Below, piece by piece: positions 53,559 to 62,481 of a DNA stretch of 64,000 bases. The translations under genes were made by a program, and so were the position numbers. The stretch comes from Dokdonella koreensis DS-123 (lineage in GTDB: Bacteria; Pseudomonadota; Gammaproteobacteria; Xanthomonadales; Rhodanobacteraceae), in contig NZ_CP015249.1 of assembly GCF_001632775.1 (NCBI RefSeq), positions 1,406,686 through 1,470,685 on the forward strand, written 5' to 3'. The number at the start of each line of letters is the position of its first letter. Within the stretch, counting starts at the first letter, position 1. Below the pieces are notes generated by a model that was not told the origin of the DNA, did no database searches, and saw only the letters and a list, made by a program, of their open reading frames with translations.

Positions 53559-55001
53559 TCAGAAGTCCAGGCCGTCGATCAGCAGCGCATCATCGATGGC
53601 GAGGGGGTCGGCGGCGCCGCTGGTGCACGGCCGCGGACGCACGTAGCCGCGCTGGTCGGTCGGCGGGCACAGTGCGCCGGCATCGGTAGACAATGTGACG
53701 AGCGGGCTGGTGACCAAAGGCAATGCGGTGAGCGTCGGCCCTCCGTTTTCCTGCAGGGCACCGAGCGCGAAAGCGGCATGGCTGGAAAACGCATAGTTGG
53801 TCTGCCATTGCGGAAAGCACGTACGATTGGGGGCCTCGAAGTTGGCGCCTTCGGTCTCGACCGTGATCCCGTTCTGGCTGGCGCAGCCACCAGCGACTAC
53901 GCTGTTGGTGGAGTGCAGGCGCGCGCCCGTGCGCATCTCGACGGCATAGATCGGGGATGCAGTGATGAGCGTGGCATGGTGCAGATGGGCCTCGGCACCG
54001 ATTCCTCCCAGAAACAGGACGCGTTCCATTCCTGTCATCGTTACATTGTGCAAGTCCACTCGTGTTTCGCTCGTGCCTCCGAAGGGATTGACTGAGAGCG
54101 CGTGCGTGCGATTGCCCACAAATGTCGAATCACGCACGATCATGCGCGCGCCGCCGGATACGCAGACGGTGCCGCTGCCGAAGGCGAAGTTGTCCTTGAT
54201 GGTAACGCGCTGCAGCAGCGTGGTGCCCGCTCCCGAAGCCTGGATCGTCGTGCACATGCTAGCGGTGCCGTTGTCCGCGAAGCGCGAATCGGTGATGCGG
54301 GCCTGCCCCCCTGAACTGAGCGAATAGGTGAGTGCCTGCATGTTTCCCTGAAAATCGATCTGGTGCAGTCGCAAGTCGCTGCCGCCAAATGCCAAGGCCC
54401 AACTCGGTTCATTGCCGCGCAGGAACATCACGCGCGTGGCGTGGAGACGGCCCCGCGCGGAGATCCCGGCACGCTGGAGGCCGGCGTACACGTTCACCAG
54501 CACGTCTTCCAGCGTCAGGTGGCTGGTCACCGGATCACCAGTGCCGAAAGCGCCGGTGCGAATGCCCCCGCCAAAGTAGGGGCCTGAAATGGGAGTGGGC
54601 TGGACCAGACCGACGCCGCGTACCGTCAGCGCGACGCCGCTGGCGGCGTCCAGCACATAGTCCAGGCCACGCGGATCGATGCGGCTGGCACCAGGGCCGT
54701 CGCCGAGGATCTCCAGATCGTCCGTGATGTCGATGTCGCCCGTGAGGCCGGCGTCCTCGTCGATGCCCGCTTGCTCCAGGACGTAGTTGCCGGCCGGAAG
54801 CCGGATCAGGTCTCGTCCGGGCTGGGCGTTGGCGGCGCGCACCGCCTCGCGCAGCGAGCAGTCAGCCGGCAAGCAGGCATCGGGCACCGGGTCGTCGGTG
54901 CGGGTGACCTGGAAGGTGGCAGCCGAACCTAGCGCGGGTACCAGCGCCCATCCAAAGGCCAGCCACCAGCGACTTCTCGCGACTGAGGGTTGCGTAGTCA
55001 T
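53559..55001 (-). CDS. Exported CSLREA-domain beta-helix protein
   Basis: A 480-aa protein. Signal peptide (WWLAFGWALVPALGSA) ends at about residue 28. A CSLREA domain follows: FQVTRTDDPVPDACLPADCSLREAVRAAN (the CSLREA hexapeptide near 47-52). The body (about 80-400) is a right-handed parallel beta-helix with LHATRVMFLRGN, ITDSRFADNG and MIVRDSTFVGN rungs, typical of surface-bound adhesins or polysaccharide-binding proteins. The end LLIDGLDF is a degenerate version of the DGFE-type tail. Confidence 0.85.
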   Translation of the reverse strand: MTTQPSVARSRWWLAFGWALVPALGSAATFQVTRTDDPVPDACLPADCSLREAVRAANAQPGRDLIRLPAGNYVLEQAGIDEDAGLTGDIDITDDLEILGDGPGASRIDPRGLDYVLDAASGVALTVRGVGLVQPTPISGPYFGGGIRTGAFGTGDPVTSHLTLEDVLVNVYAGLQRAGISARGRLHATRVMFLRGNEPSWALAFGGSDLRLHQIDFQGNMQALTYSLSSGGQARITDSRFADNGTASMCTTIQASGAGTTLLQRVTIKDNFAFGSGTVCVSGGARMIVRDSTFVGNRTHALSVNPFGGTSETRVDLHNVTMTGMERVLFLGGIGAEAHLHHATLITASPIYAVEMRTGARLHSTNSVVAGGCASQNGITVETEGANFEAPNRTCFPQWQTNYAFSSHAAFALGALQENGGPTLTALPLVTSPLVTLSTDAGALCPPTDQRGYVRPRPCTSGAADPLAIDDALLIDGLDF

Positions 55002-55240
55002 GTTCAGATCCTTTCCCCTGGAAGCACTTAGATTCGTACAGCGAGACGTTCGAAGCAAGCCGAACCGATCCGATCCAGGCACCGGTGGACGACAGAGGCG
55101 CGTTACGCTCCGAGCGAGTTCGCAGCGATAGGTTCGTGAATACAGCAAGCCCGGCTCCGCAACGGCTTTGCGATCGGTAAGCTATCGGCCCGCCGCTAGG
55201 GCGTCCGCGCGGCGCTCGTCAGTTCGAGCAAGCCGCATGC
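55002..55240. other. Upstream region of the CSLREA gene
   Basis: 239 nt containing the expected promoter of the minus-strand CSLREA gene. No gene seen. Confidence 0.35.
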
Positions 55241-55360
55241 TGGCTGAACTGGCCAGCGAGTCGAACGGTGCTGCGATCGTAGCCGCGCAATGGCGGGCGA
55301 CGAACGGTCCTGCTTGATGGGTCCCTGCGGTTGATCCCCTGGTCCGCACGACGCTGACAG
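55241..55360. repeat. Diverged repeat, copy B
   Basis: Matches copy A at 52876-52997 in the same orientation, roughly two bases in three identical by eye with small gaps. It lies 240 nt upstream of the CSLREA gene. The 169 nt from here to 55529 hold no gene. Confidence 0.5.
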
Positions 55361-55529
55361 GCGCCGTGCGCCCGGATCGTGATCGAGGGCGCAGATCGGA
55401 TGGTGGACACGAAAAGCGTCGTAGATGTATCGCTCGCCCACTTCGTCACCGGTTGGCAGACGCCGCGGAGGGAATGGCAAGCGGGAATGGATGGTCGCTA
55501 CTCGCGGCCCCGCTTTCGACGAAGTCAGC

Positions 55530-55832
55530 CTAATTCGGCTTCTTGACCGCGATCTTGTTCCATTCGTTGTCGCTGCTGGAAATGGGCGAATCGGTACTCC
55601 GGCGCTCGATCTCTCCCGAGCGGCCGGGCCGGCGATTGCGCGGTTCTTCTCGTTGAAGCAGCCGACTCGCCGCTGCCTTGTTCCAACGATTCGTGGATTC
55701 GCTCAGGTGCATGTGCGCAGGTGGGGTGGCGGGTTCGGTGTCGATGGGGCCGTAGAGGCGCAGATAGAGCCTCTGCACCATCCGTTCGATGAAAGACTGC
55801 CTCGTGAAAGCGCGCTGCTTGCTATTGGTCAT
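55530..55832 (-). CDS. Small basic protein behind the 2TM-GAF gene
   Basis: A 100-aa arginine-rich protein (MTNSKQRAFTRQSFIERMVQRLYLRLYG at the start) whose ATG lies 11 nt inside the 3' end of the GAF gene, a coupled arrangement. No domain is recognised. The lower GC content matches its partner and differs from the chromosome around it, suggesting an acquired two-gene unit. Could also be a chance frame. Confidence 0.5.
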   Translation of the reverse strand: MTNSKQRAFTRQSFIERMVQRLYLRLYGPIDTEPATPPAHMHLSESTNRWNKAAASRLLQREEPRNRRPGRSGEIERRSTDSPISSSDNEWNKIAVKKPN

Positions 55833-56700
55833 GCGGCTGCTCCGGCACCGGGACGTTGTGCTGGCCTCTCATCAGGCTGATGAAACTGTACATCTGATCC
55901 GCCAAGGCGGCGAGCATCGCGAGATGATGTCCGTTGTTGAGTCGATTTCGAGACTTGGTGTCGACTGCTAGGAATCCGAGAACATCGGACGATTGTGAGT
56001 CGGGACCGTTCCGGATCGGTACGACCAGCGCGCTCTGGTAGCAGTTCAGATGCCCGGGCCGCTCGTTCCTGTAGGTTCCATGCTTGCGAAGATCGGCGGA
56101 AAAGAAATGAGGGATGCCGCCCGTGGAGTCCACCATCAGGCACTGGTCGAAAGCGGTATTGGATCCCTTGTTCACGGCGAATCTCGACGGTTCGGCCGTG
56201 TCTCTGGAGCACCGGTCCTGGCTTCTTGCATAGGTCGTCGCAAAAAGCGCCTGCGATCCTCCAGTCGTCTCCTGGGTCAGCAGCTTTACCGTGACCATGC
56301 AGTCTTTGCGTGTCAGCTTCGAAAAGATCTGCGACGTTCGCTGGCACACGCCGGCCAGTGTGCTCTTCTCCAGGTCGAGGATTTCCTTCATGTTCCAGCC
56401 AAGCCCGGCCTTCGATGTCCGGGAAGACAGCGTCTGGCGGTACAGGCGATTGATATCCAGGAAGTCATTGGCAACGTCCTCCAGGTCCTTCGCATACTCC
56501 CTGACGCGCAGGCTGTAGATGTTCAGCGCCAGGAACACGAACGTGGTGCCGATGAACCCGAATAGTGCGAGCAGGCTCGTACTGCCTTTGAGCCATTGGA
56601 AGATCAGAGCGCCGAGGGAAACGATGCTCGCGATGGTGGCTAGCGCCGTCAGCCAGGTGCTGCGCGCAACCCCGTGGGCGATCTTCGAGGGAAGATTCAT
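55822..56700 (-). CDS. Two-TM membrane protein with GAF-like domain
   Basis: A 292-aa protein. Two transmembrane helices (about 16-36, STWLTALATIASIVSLGALIF, and 43-63, LLALFGFIGTTFVFLALNIYSL) are followed by a short coiled coil. A GAF-like sensor domain follows (about 115-282; CMVTVKLLTQETTGG, NCYQSALVVPIRNG, DVLGFLAVDTKSRNRLNNGHHLAMLAALADQMYSFI). No kinase, cyclase or nuclease output is attached, so it may act through the small basic protein downstream. Similar 2TM-GAF proteins occur among genomic-island effectors. The start at 56700 is set by the first helix. Confidence 0.78.
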   Translation of the reverse strand: MNLPSKIAHGVARSTWLTALATIASIVSLGALIFQWLKGSTSLLALFGFIGTTFVFLALNIYSLRVREYAKDLEDVANDFLDINRLYRQTLSSRTSKAGLGWNMKEILDLEKSTLAGVCQRTSQIFSKLTRKDCMVTVKLLTQETTGGSQALFATTYARSQDRCSRDTAEPSRFAVNKGSNTAFDQCLMVDSTGGIPHFFSADLRKHGTYRNERPGHLNCYQSALVVPIRNGPDSQSSDVLGFLAVDTKSRNRLNNGHHLAMLAALADQMYSFISLMRGQHNVPVPEQPHDQ

Positions 56701-57092
56701 GCCGCGGCTCCGCTGTCGCGCACAAGGGGCCTGCCGTGCAATGCGACCCGCTCCTTGTGTCTGTCCTGGCGAGCGAATCCTGGTGCGCGGCAGGGGAGGC
56801 GGCCCCGTCCGCTGTGCCACCGAACGAGGTACGCTTGGCTCTCAGTCATTGACACCTGCCGGTACGCCAAAAGTGGCGCCCGTTGGATCGATCCGTGAAT
56901 AGGCACGTGCATCCCCCTGTTGATGCCGAACGTGGTTCCTAGTATCCAAAAAAAATCGACCATGTTCACTGGCCGGTGGAATGGATGGAGCGTCGGGCCC
57001 AGGCGCGCGTGCAGGCGATGGCGTGTGCTGGACTACCGTTTCTGGTCAGGTGCTAAAGTTCCGCGCTTCTCGACTCACGAGCGGGCGCCACG
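56701..57092. other. Gap between divergent genes
   Basis: 392 nt between the GAF gene (minus) and the M14 peptidase gene (plus). It includes an A8 run at 56948-56955, part of an AT-rich patch that probably holds the GAF promoter. No gene seen. Confidence 0.4.
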
Positions 57093-58025
57093 ATGACTAC
57101 CATCCCCTATCCGATCGGCACGCCCGGGCAGCCCTGGGGCGCGGCGGAGCGCGCCGCCTGGCTGGCGCGCCAGATCCGCCGTCGCAGCTACGCGACCGAG
57201 GTGCTGGACGCGATCGAGCGCCTGCGCACGCAGTGGGACGTGGTGGAGTATGGGCGGCTGGACTATGCATCCGACCACTACCCGCTGCTGGCGATCCGCA
57301 GCCGCGACTGGCGCGACGACCTGCCGTGTGCCCTGGTGACCGGTGGCGTGCACGGCTACGAGACCAGTGGCGTGCACGGGGCGCTGCGGTTCGTCGAGCG
57401 GCATGCGGCGGACTATGCCGGCCGCATCAACCTGCTGGTCGCGCCGTGCGTCAGCCCGTGGGCGTACGAGCGGATCCACCGCTGGAACGCGCTGGCGATC
57501 GATCCGAACCGCTCGTTCCGCGCCGACAGCCCGGCGCCCGAGTCGGCGGCGCTGATGCGTCTGGTCGCGCCGCTGCGCGAGGACGTGCTCGTGCACATCG
57601 ACCTGCATGAGACTACCGACAGCGACGAGTCCGAGTTCCGGCCGGCCCTGGCGGCGCGCGACGGCAAGCCGTACGAGCCGGGCGAGATTCCCGACGGCTT
57701 CTACCTGGTCGGCGACAGCGACAATCCGCAGCCGGCGTTCCAGCAGGCGGTGATCGCGGCGGTGGCGAAGGTCACCCATGTCGCGCCGGCCGATCGCGAT
57801 GGCCGGATCATCGGCTCGCCGGTGGTCGCCCCGGGGGTCATCAACTACCCGGTCAAGTCGCTGGGTTTGTGTGCGGGCGTCACCCAGGCCCCGTACACGA
57901 CCACCACCGAGGTCTATCCCGACAGCCCGCGTGCGACGCCCGAGCAATGCAACGCCGCCCAGGCCGCGGCGGTCTGCGCGGCGATCACGTTTGCGCTGGC
58001 GCAGCGTGCGCAGCCGGTGGCATGA
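57093..58025 (+). CDS. M14-family metallocarboxypeptidase-like protein
   Basis: A 310-aa protein. Zinc ligands are expected in GGVHGYETSG (HxxE, about residues 88-91) and HIDLHETTD (His near 172). RIHRWNALAIDPNRSFR carries the Asn-Arg substrate-binding pair of M14 peptidases and GVTQAPYTTTTEVYPDS the C-terminal Glu region. It has no signal peptide, so it acts in the cytoplasm. Close relatives are labelled M14 metallocarboxypeptidase or succinylglutamate-desuccinylase-like; the substrate is not known. Single gene with own upstream region. Confidence 0.86.
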   Translation: MTTIPYPIGTPGQPWGAAERAAWLARQIRRRSYATEVLDAIERLRTQWDVVEYGRLDYASDHYPLLAIRSRDWRDDLPCALVTGGVHGYETSGVHGALRFVERHAADYAGRINLLVAPCVSPWAYERIHRWNALAIDPNRSFRADSPAPESAALMRLVAPLREDVLVHIDLHETTDSDESEFRPALAARDGKPYEPGEIPDGFYLVGDSDNPQPAFQQAVIAAVAKVTHVAPADRDGRIIGSPVVAPGVINYPVKSLGLCAGVTQAPYTTTTEVYPDSPRATPEQCNAAQAAAVCAAITFALAQRAQPVA

Positions 58026-58068
58026 CGCCGGCCGCGCGGCATCTGCGAAGCGGGTCGGCCGGGGCGTT

Positions 58069-58515
58069 TCATGACCCGTTCGCTGGCGCCTGCGGCAATG
58101 AACCGAGCGCCGGTCCCTTCAGCTCGATGTGATTGCCGTCCGGGTCGGCCAGGTAGATCGACAGGCCGTCGCCTTCGGCGCCGAAGTTGGTTTCCGCCGG
58201 ACCGAACGGCGCCAGCCCGAAGCGTGTCAGGTGGGCGACCAGGACCGGTTCGTCGAACGGCTCGATGCGCAGGCACAGGTGATCGACGTTCCTCGCCTCC
58301 GCCCCGGGGGCGGGGCCGCCCTTGGCGCCGAGCCGGCCGTGCACGCTGATCAGGTCGATCAGCGACGCGCCGGCACGCAGGTGCGCCAGGCCGAGGTCGT
58401 CGCGCCGGCGCACCACCGTGCAGCCGAGCACCTGCTGATAGAACGCGATCGCGCGATCGAGATCCACCACGCGCAGGACCACGTGGTCGATGCGCTGGAT
58501 CGTGAAGGGAAGCAT
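58069..58515 (-). CDS. VOC family glyoxalase-like protein
   Basis: A 148-aa VOC protein: IQRIDHVVLRVVDLDRAIAFYQQVLGC at the start and LSIYLADPDGNHIELKGP at the end carry the expected His and Glu metal ligands of the paired beta-alpha-beta-beta-beta fold. Its middle VDHLCLRIEPFD supplies the second His. It resembles virulence-protein-type glyoxalase/bleomycin-resistance members. It lies 24 nt downstream of the GST gene on the same strand and is probably co-transcribed, as in the GST-VOC pair at 33-34 kb. Confidence 0.9.
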   Translation of the reverse strand: MLPFTIQRIDHVVLRVVDLDRAIAFYQQVLGCTVVRRRDDLGLAHLRAGASLIDLISVHGRLGAKGGPAPGAEARNVDHLCLRIEPFDEPVLVAHLTRFGLAPFGPAETNFGAEGDGLSIYLADPDGNHIELKGPALGSLPQAPANGS

Positions 58516-58539
58516 CGTGTCGTCCTGTGCTGGCGCGGC

Positions 58540-59202
58540 TCAATCGCGGTCGGGTGCGCCGAGCGGGAAGTACCGGCGGTACGGCCGCGCATCGTCCACC
58601 ACGCGCTTCACCGAGGGGCGGGCCAGCAGTCTGGCGCGGTAGGCCTGTACCCGGTGGAAACGTGCATCGATGGCATGGGTCCAGTCCGCGTAGAACAGGA
58701 ACGGCGCCGCGCCGCAGTCGGCCAGCGTGAAGGCGTCGCCCGCGGCCCAGGGGCGGCCGTCATCGAGCTGGCGTTCCAGCCAGGCGTAGGCGCGCTCCAG
58801 CAGGTCCCGCGCCTCCGCCACGCCGTGCGCATCGCGGGCCTCGGGCGCGCGGAGGGCATCGAAGACGATCTTCTGCTGCGGCGTGGATATGTAGTTGTCG
58901 AAGAACCGGTCCAGCAGCCGCACCTGCAGCGCCGCGTCCGGATCGTCGGGGATCAGCCGCACGGGACCGGGATGGTGCAGTTGCAGGTACTCGATGATGA
59001 TGCTGGCCTCCGGCAGCGTGCGCGTGCCCGCGCGCAGCATCGGAAAGCGCCGGATCGGCCAGAGCGCCGCGAACTCGGCCTGGGTCTGCGGGTCGGTCTG
59101 CTCCAGCAGGCGGTAGCGGAAGGGGATCGCGTTCTCGTGCAGGGCGATCAGCGCCTTCTGGCAGTACGAGGAGAACGGGTGTGCGAACAGTTCGAGACTC
59201 AT
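58540..59202 (-). CDS. Glutathione S-transferase family protein
   Basis: A 220-aa GST. The thioredoxin-like domain begins LELFAHPFSSYCQKALIAL (Ser/Cys active-site region, SSYC), with cis-Pro and GSH-binding residues in RRFPMLRAGTRTLPEASIIIEYL. The C-domain has WLERQLDDGRPWAAGDAFTLADCGAAPFLFYADW. It belongs to a different class from the GST at 33198. The start at 59202 has GGAG upstream; longer frames extend into the gene-free region. Confidence 0.9.
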   Translation of the reverse strand: MSLELFAHPFSSYCQKALIALHENAIPFRYRLLEQTDPQTQAEFAALWPIRRFPMLRAGTRTLPEASIIIEYLQLHHPGPVRLIPDDPDAALQVRLLDRFFDNYISTPQQKIVFDALRAPEARDAHGVAEARDLLERAYAWLERQLDDGRPWAAGDAFTLADCGAAPFLFYADWTHAIDARFHRVQAYRARLLARPSVKRVVDDARPYRRYFPLGAPDRD

Positions 59203-59845
59203 GACAACTCCAGGCTGAAGGCGAGGGCGGTGCCGCCGCGTCGATTGAAAGGATGACGGTAGGATGCACGCGATCGGCCGGAACCCGCGCGGCTTGGCAC
59301 GTGCCATGGTGCTGCGGGACATGCGGTGCGGCACAGGGTCATCGGGCCTCCGGGGGCGATGCGCCGCGCCGGCGGGATGCCGGCCGGTCCGTTCGTCGTC
59401 TGTACGACGAACGGCGGTACGCCGGATCGACACGGCAGGACGCCGATCGCAACGGGTCGTCATCGGCGTGGCCGCGGCACGCCATCGGTACCGAGGCGCT
59501 GCTCGGCTTCGCGATACCACCGGCGTCGGTCCCGGCTGCAGCCTTGACCTTGATCCGGCCGAAGCGGGGTCCTGACCCTGGCGACCCGCGTGACCGTCGT
59601 GCCCCATCCCCGAGGCATTCTGCGGGCGGCGGAATCGTGGGTGCCCATCGCTTGTACGTGTGTTGGCACGTACGCTAGGGCGGCGTGTTCCCCGACCGGC
59701 GATGGCTGCCTGTCGTATCGCCTGAAACGATGGGGTCGCCGTCGTCGTGGGGCCGACACTGCGAAGCGCCGGCCCCAGCCGATCGGCTTCGAGCGGATGG
59801 GGACGCGAGATGAGGATGGGGTAGAGGACTCGGGAACGGACAGCG
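59203..59845. other. Gap, no gene seen
   Basis: 643 nt upstream of two divergent genes. No RBS-led frame looks coding. A GGCTTCGAGCGGATG segment at 59786-59800 resembles GGCTTCGAGCGGATC in the coding start of the next gene, suggesting a small local duplication. Confidence 0.4.
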
Positions 59846-60595
59846 ATGACCAGCAGTGAACAGGGAGTGCAGGTGGCCGCGATCGCGAAGGCGCCGACAC
59901 CGGAACCGCTCGGCTTCGAGCGGATCGATGCGATGATCGATGCAGTTGCGGCATTGCAGGCCGGCAGCAAGCCCGGTCGTCTGGAACGGGGCGCCTTCGT
60001 CGTCGGCTTGCTGGGACCCGCAGTGGGCTTTCCGATCGCCTGGCTTCTCACCGGCCCGGCTGCCGTGTGGTTCGCGGCAGTGGGCCTTGCGATCGAGCTG
60101 ATCGGCCTGGGTCTTTCGGGCGCGCTGGCCTTGAAACGGCACTGGTGGTCATTGCGCCATGCACGGCGCGATTTCGCACGCGAGCTGGATCGTGACTTCG
60201 ATCACTATCGGCGCTTCGTCGCCGAGCTGCGGCGGTTCCCGAAGGCGGAGCTGGAAGCGCGTCTGCGCTACGTCCGTGGACGGGTGCAGGCGTTGCAGCA
60301 CGGACTGGGCCTGTTCACCGGGGGATTCGAGCGGCTGGGCATCCTGCCGGTCGTCGGTCTGCTCTACCTGCAGTTTCGCGACTGGCGGTGGAACGACTGG
60401 GGCTGGCTGGCCGAGATGAACCTCTTGCAGGGGTTGCTGATCTGGGCATTGCTGCTGGTCTACGTCGCCGGCTGGCAGTTGGCCATCCTTCACCGCCGCA
60501 TCCAGGCCTACGAGCTGTTGCTCGCGGAGGCGGTGCATCCGGACGGCGGGGTCGTATCCGTGGAGGCACCGGCCGCACCGAAGCCGGCGCGCTGA
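59846..60595 (+). CDS. Membrane protein of unknown function
   Basis: A 249-aa protein with four predicted transmembrane helices in two pairs (about 50-72 with 74-95, and 162-180 with 194-215), a basic cytoplasmic loop between them (ALKRHWWSLRHARRDFARELDRDFDHY), and a C-terminal tail. The central stretch (about 100-150, RRFPKAELEARLRYVRGRVQALQ) is likely coiled-coil. No family recognised; the gene stands alone. Confidence 0.75.
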   Translation: MTSSEQGVQVAAIAKAPTPEPLGFERIDAMIDAVAALQAGSKPGRLERGAFVVGLLGPAVGFPIAWLLTGPAAVWFAAVGLAIELIGLGLSGALALKRHWWSLRHARRDFARELDRDFDHYRRFVAELRRFPKAELEARLRYVRGRVQALQHGLGLFTGGFERLGILPVVGLLYLQFRDWRWNDWGWLAEMNLLQGLLIWALLLVYVAGWQLAILHRRIQAYELLLAEAVHPDGGVVSVEAPAAPKPAR

Positions 60596-60971
60596 CTATC
60601 GCCGGCGTCGGCGCGTCGTGGTTGCGCAATCATCAGACCGATGCCGAGCGCGACCTGCTGCGCAACGGCCAGGGCACCGTCCGGCAGGAGCCCGGAGGTC
60701 ACGTCGGTGCGCCGCTGCCACCGCAACACCGGCGCGGTCCTGGAGATTCTCGCCAACGGCGTCGACGGTGGTAGTGCGGGCTCGCGCGAGGTCACTCCGG
60801 TAGGCGCCGACCATGACCGATGGAGCACGCCGCCGGGGCCGAAGGCGCGTATCGTCACGGGCATCGCCAGCGTGCTCCCGCCTCTGCCCGTGTCCGTCGA
60901 CGCGGGAGACCAGCGGCCGCCGCTGCGCCGAAGGCGCCCGGCGAACTTCAATACGGTAAGGGGAACGATGC
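60596..60971. other. Gap, no gene seen
   Basis: 376 nt before the metzincin gene. AAGGGGA at its end is the RBS of that gene; the rest shows nothing recognisable. Confidence 0.4.
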
Positions 60972-62336
60972 ATGAAGGGCGTGATCTGCGCGGGGCTGCT
61001 GGCGTTCGCGCTGCCGGCCGTGGCCGAAACGATCGATGGGACGTTGGAGCTGCGCTGGGGCGATCCGCCGCCCGGAAGTGCCGAGGCGGCCCGTTTCGAG
61101 GTCACCCTGGTCGATGCCGAGGGCCGCCGCCATGCGATCGACAGCGAGAGCGCGCTGCGCGCGTCGGACAACCTGTTCCGCCATTCGGGGCGCGCCGTGA
61201 CGGTGCGGTCCGGCGAGGAGCGAACGGAGGGCGGCGCCCTGCGCGCCGAGGCGATCGTCGCGAGCGAACCGGCCGTGCCGGCAGGCGCGGTCACCGGGTC
61301 CCAGCCGTGGGCGACGCTGCTGTGCCGCTTCGCCGACGTGCCGGTCGAGCCGAATCCACTGGCCTACTTCGAGGAACTGATGTCCACCAGCGAAGGGCGG
61401 CTCGACCACTACTGGCGCGAGGTGTCCTACGACAAGGCCAACATCGCCGGTAGCGCGGTGTTCGGCTGGTTCACGCTGCCGCGCGAGCGCGCGTACTACG
61501 TGCCCGACGGCGGGGCCGCCGACCTGGTGCAGCTGTTCAACGACTGCACCGGCGTCGCCGACAGCACGGTCGACTTCTCGAACTTCGTCGGCATCAACAC
61601 GATGTACAACGCCGACCTGGACTGCTGTGCCTGGGGCGGCAGCCTGTGGGCCGCCCTCGACGGCCCGGCCCGGACCTGGTACGTGACCTGGGAGCCGCCG
61701 TGGGGTTATGCCGACGAGGCGCCGCTCGCGCACGAGATGGGCCACGGCTTCGGCCTGCCGCACGCGAACAATTCCGACGGTGACGCCGACCCGTACGACA
61801 ATCCCTGGGACGTGATGAGCGGCGCCTGGTACAACGTGGTCGGCGACGCGCCGTTCGGCTGGCAGCCCAAGCACATCAGCGCCTGGTCGCGTGACCATCT
61901 CGGGTGGATCGATGCCGGCCGCAAGCTGCGGATCACGGCGAACGGCCGGTACGAAGGCATCGTGCTCGATCGCGCGAGCCTGGCCGGCTCGACCAACACG
62001 CAGATGATCGAGGTGCTGCTGCCGGGAGAACCCGCCTCGCACTACTACGTGATCGAAGCGCGCCTGAAAGTGCCGTTCTACGAGGCGGCGCTGGCCGGCA
62101 ACGCGGTCATCATCCACGAGGTCAGGACCACCCGTACCGAGCCGGCCTGGAGCGTGGATGCCGACGTCCCGCCGGCCGACGTCTCGAACAATGCCGGCTC
62201 GATGTTCGTCGTCGGCGAAAGCTGGACCGCACCGAACGATGCCTTCCAGGTGGACGTCGTCAGTCAGACACCTGATGGCTTCATCGTCGACATCCGCCGC
62301 GGTGTCGACCGGCTGTTCACGAACGGCTTCGACTAG
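60972..62336 (+). CDS. Exported metzincin-type zinc protease with NGFD tail
   Basis: A 454-aa secreted protein. The signal peptide MKGVICAGLLAFALPAVA is cleaved near residue 18. The catalytic zinc motif is HEMGHGFGLPH (His254, Glu255, His258, His264), the HExxHxxGxxH metzincin signature. It is followed 15-20 residues later by the Met-turn candidate DNPWDVMSGAW. Two or more cysteine pairs (DCTG, DLDCCAW) may form disulfides. It ends DRLFTNGFD, the shared C-terminal tail. Closest to M11/gametolysin-like or M6-like bacterial families; exact family uncertain. AAGGGGA is a good RBS. Confidence 0.87.
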   Translation: MKGVICAGLLAFALPAVAETIDGTLELRWGDPPPGSAEAARFEVTLVDAEGRRHAIDSESALRASDNLFRHSGRAVTVRSGEERTEGGALRAEAIVASEPAVPAGAVTGSQPWATLLCRFADVPVEPNPLAYFEELMSTSEGRLDHYWREVSYDKANIAGSAVFGWFTLPRERAYYVPDGGAADLVQLFNDCTGVADSTVDFSNFVGINTMYNADLDCCAWGGSLWAALDGPARTWYVTWEPPWGYADEAPLAHEMGHGFGLPHANNSDGDADPYDNPWDVMSGAWYNVVGDAPFGWQPKHISAWSRDHLGWIDAGRKLRITANGRYEGIVLDRASLAGSTNTQMIEVLLPGEPASHYYVIEARLKVPFYEAALAGNAVIIHEVRTTRTEPAWSVDADVPPADVSNNAGSMFVVGESWTAPNDAFQVDVVSQTPDGFIVDIRRGVDRLFTNGFD

Positions 62337-62481
62337 GCGGCGGTCGCTTCGGTGCTCGACGACGCGGACCGGCCCGACCGCCGGGCCGTGACGATGCCGG
62401 CGGTTGGCACCGGTTGGGGCAGTGGCCGGTAGAGTCGGCGCTCGACACGGGCGTCCAGGCGCCGCCACGAGGACGATCGCG

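Noticed and set aside
56701-56969. Small minus-strand frame before the GAF gene
   Set aside because: Would lie in the presumed promoter, and has no homology signal or RBS.
59263-59678. Arginine-rich frames in the gap after the second GST
   Set aside because: Overlapping frames in all phases, typical of non-coding GC-rich DNA.
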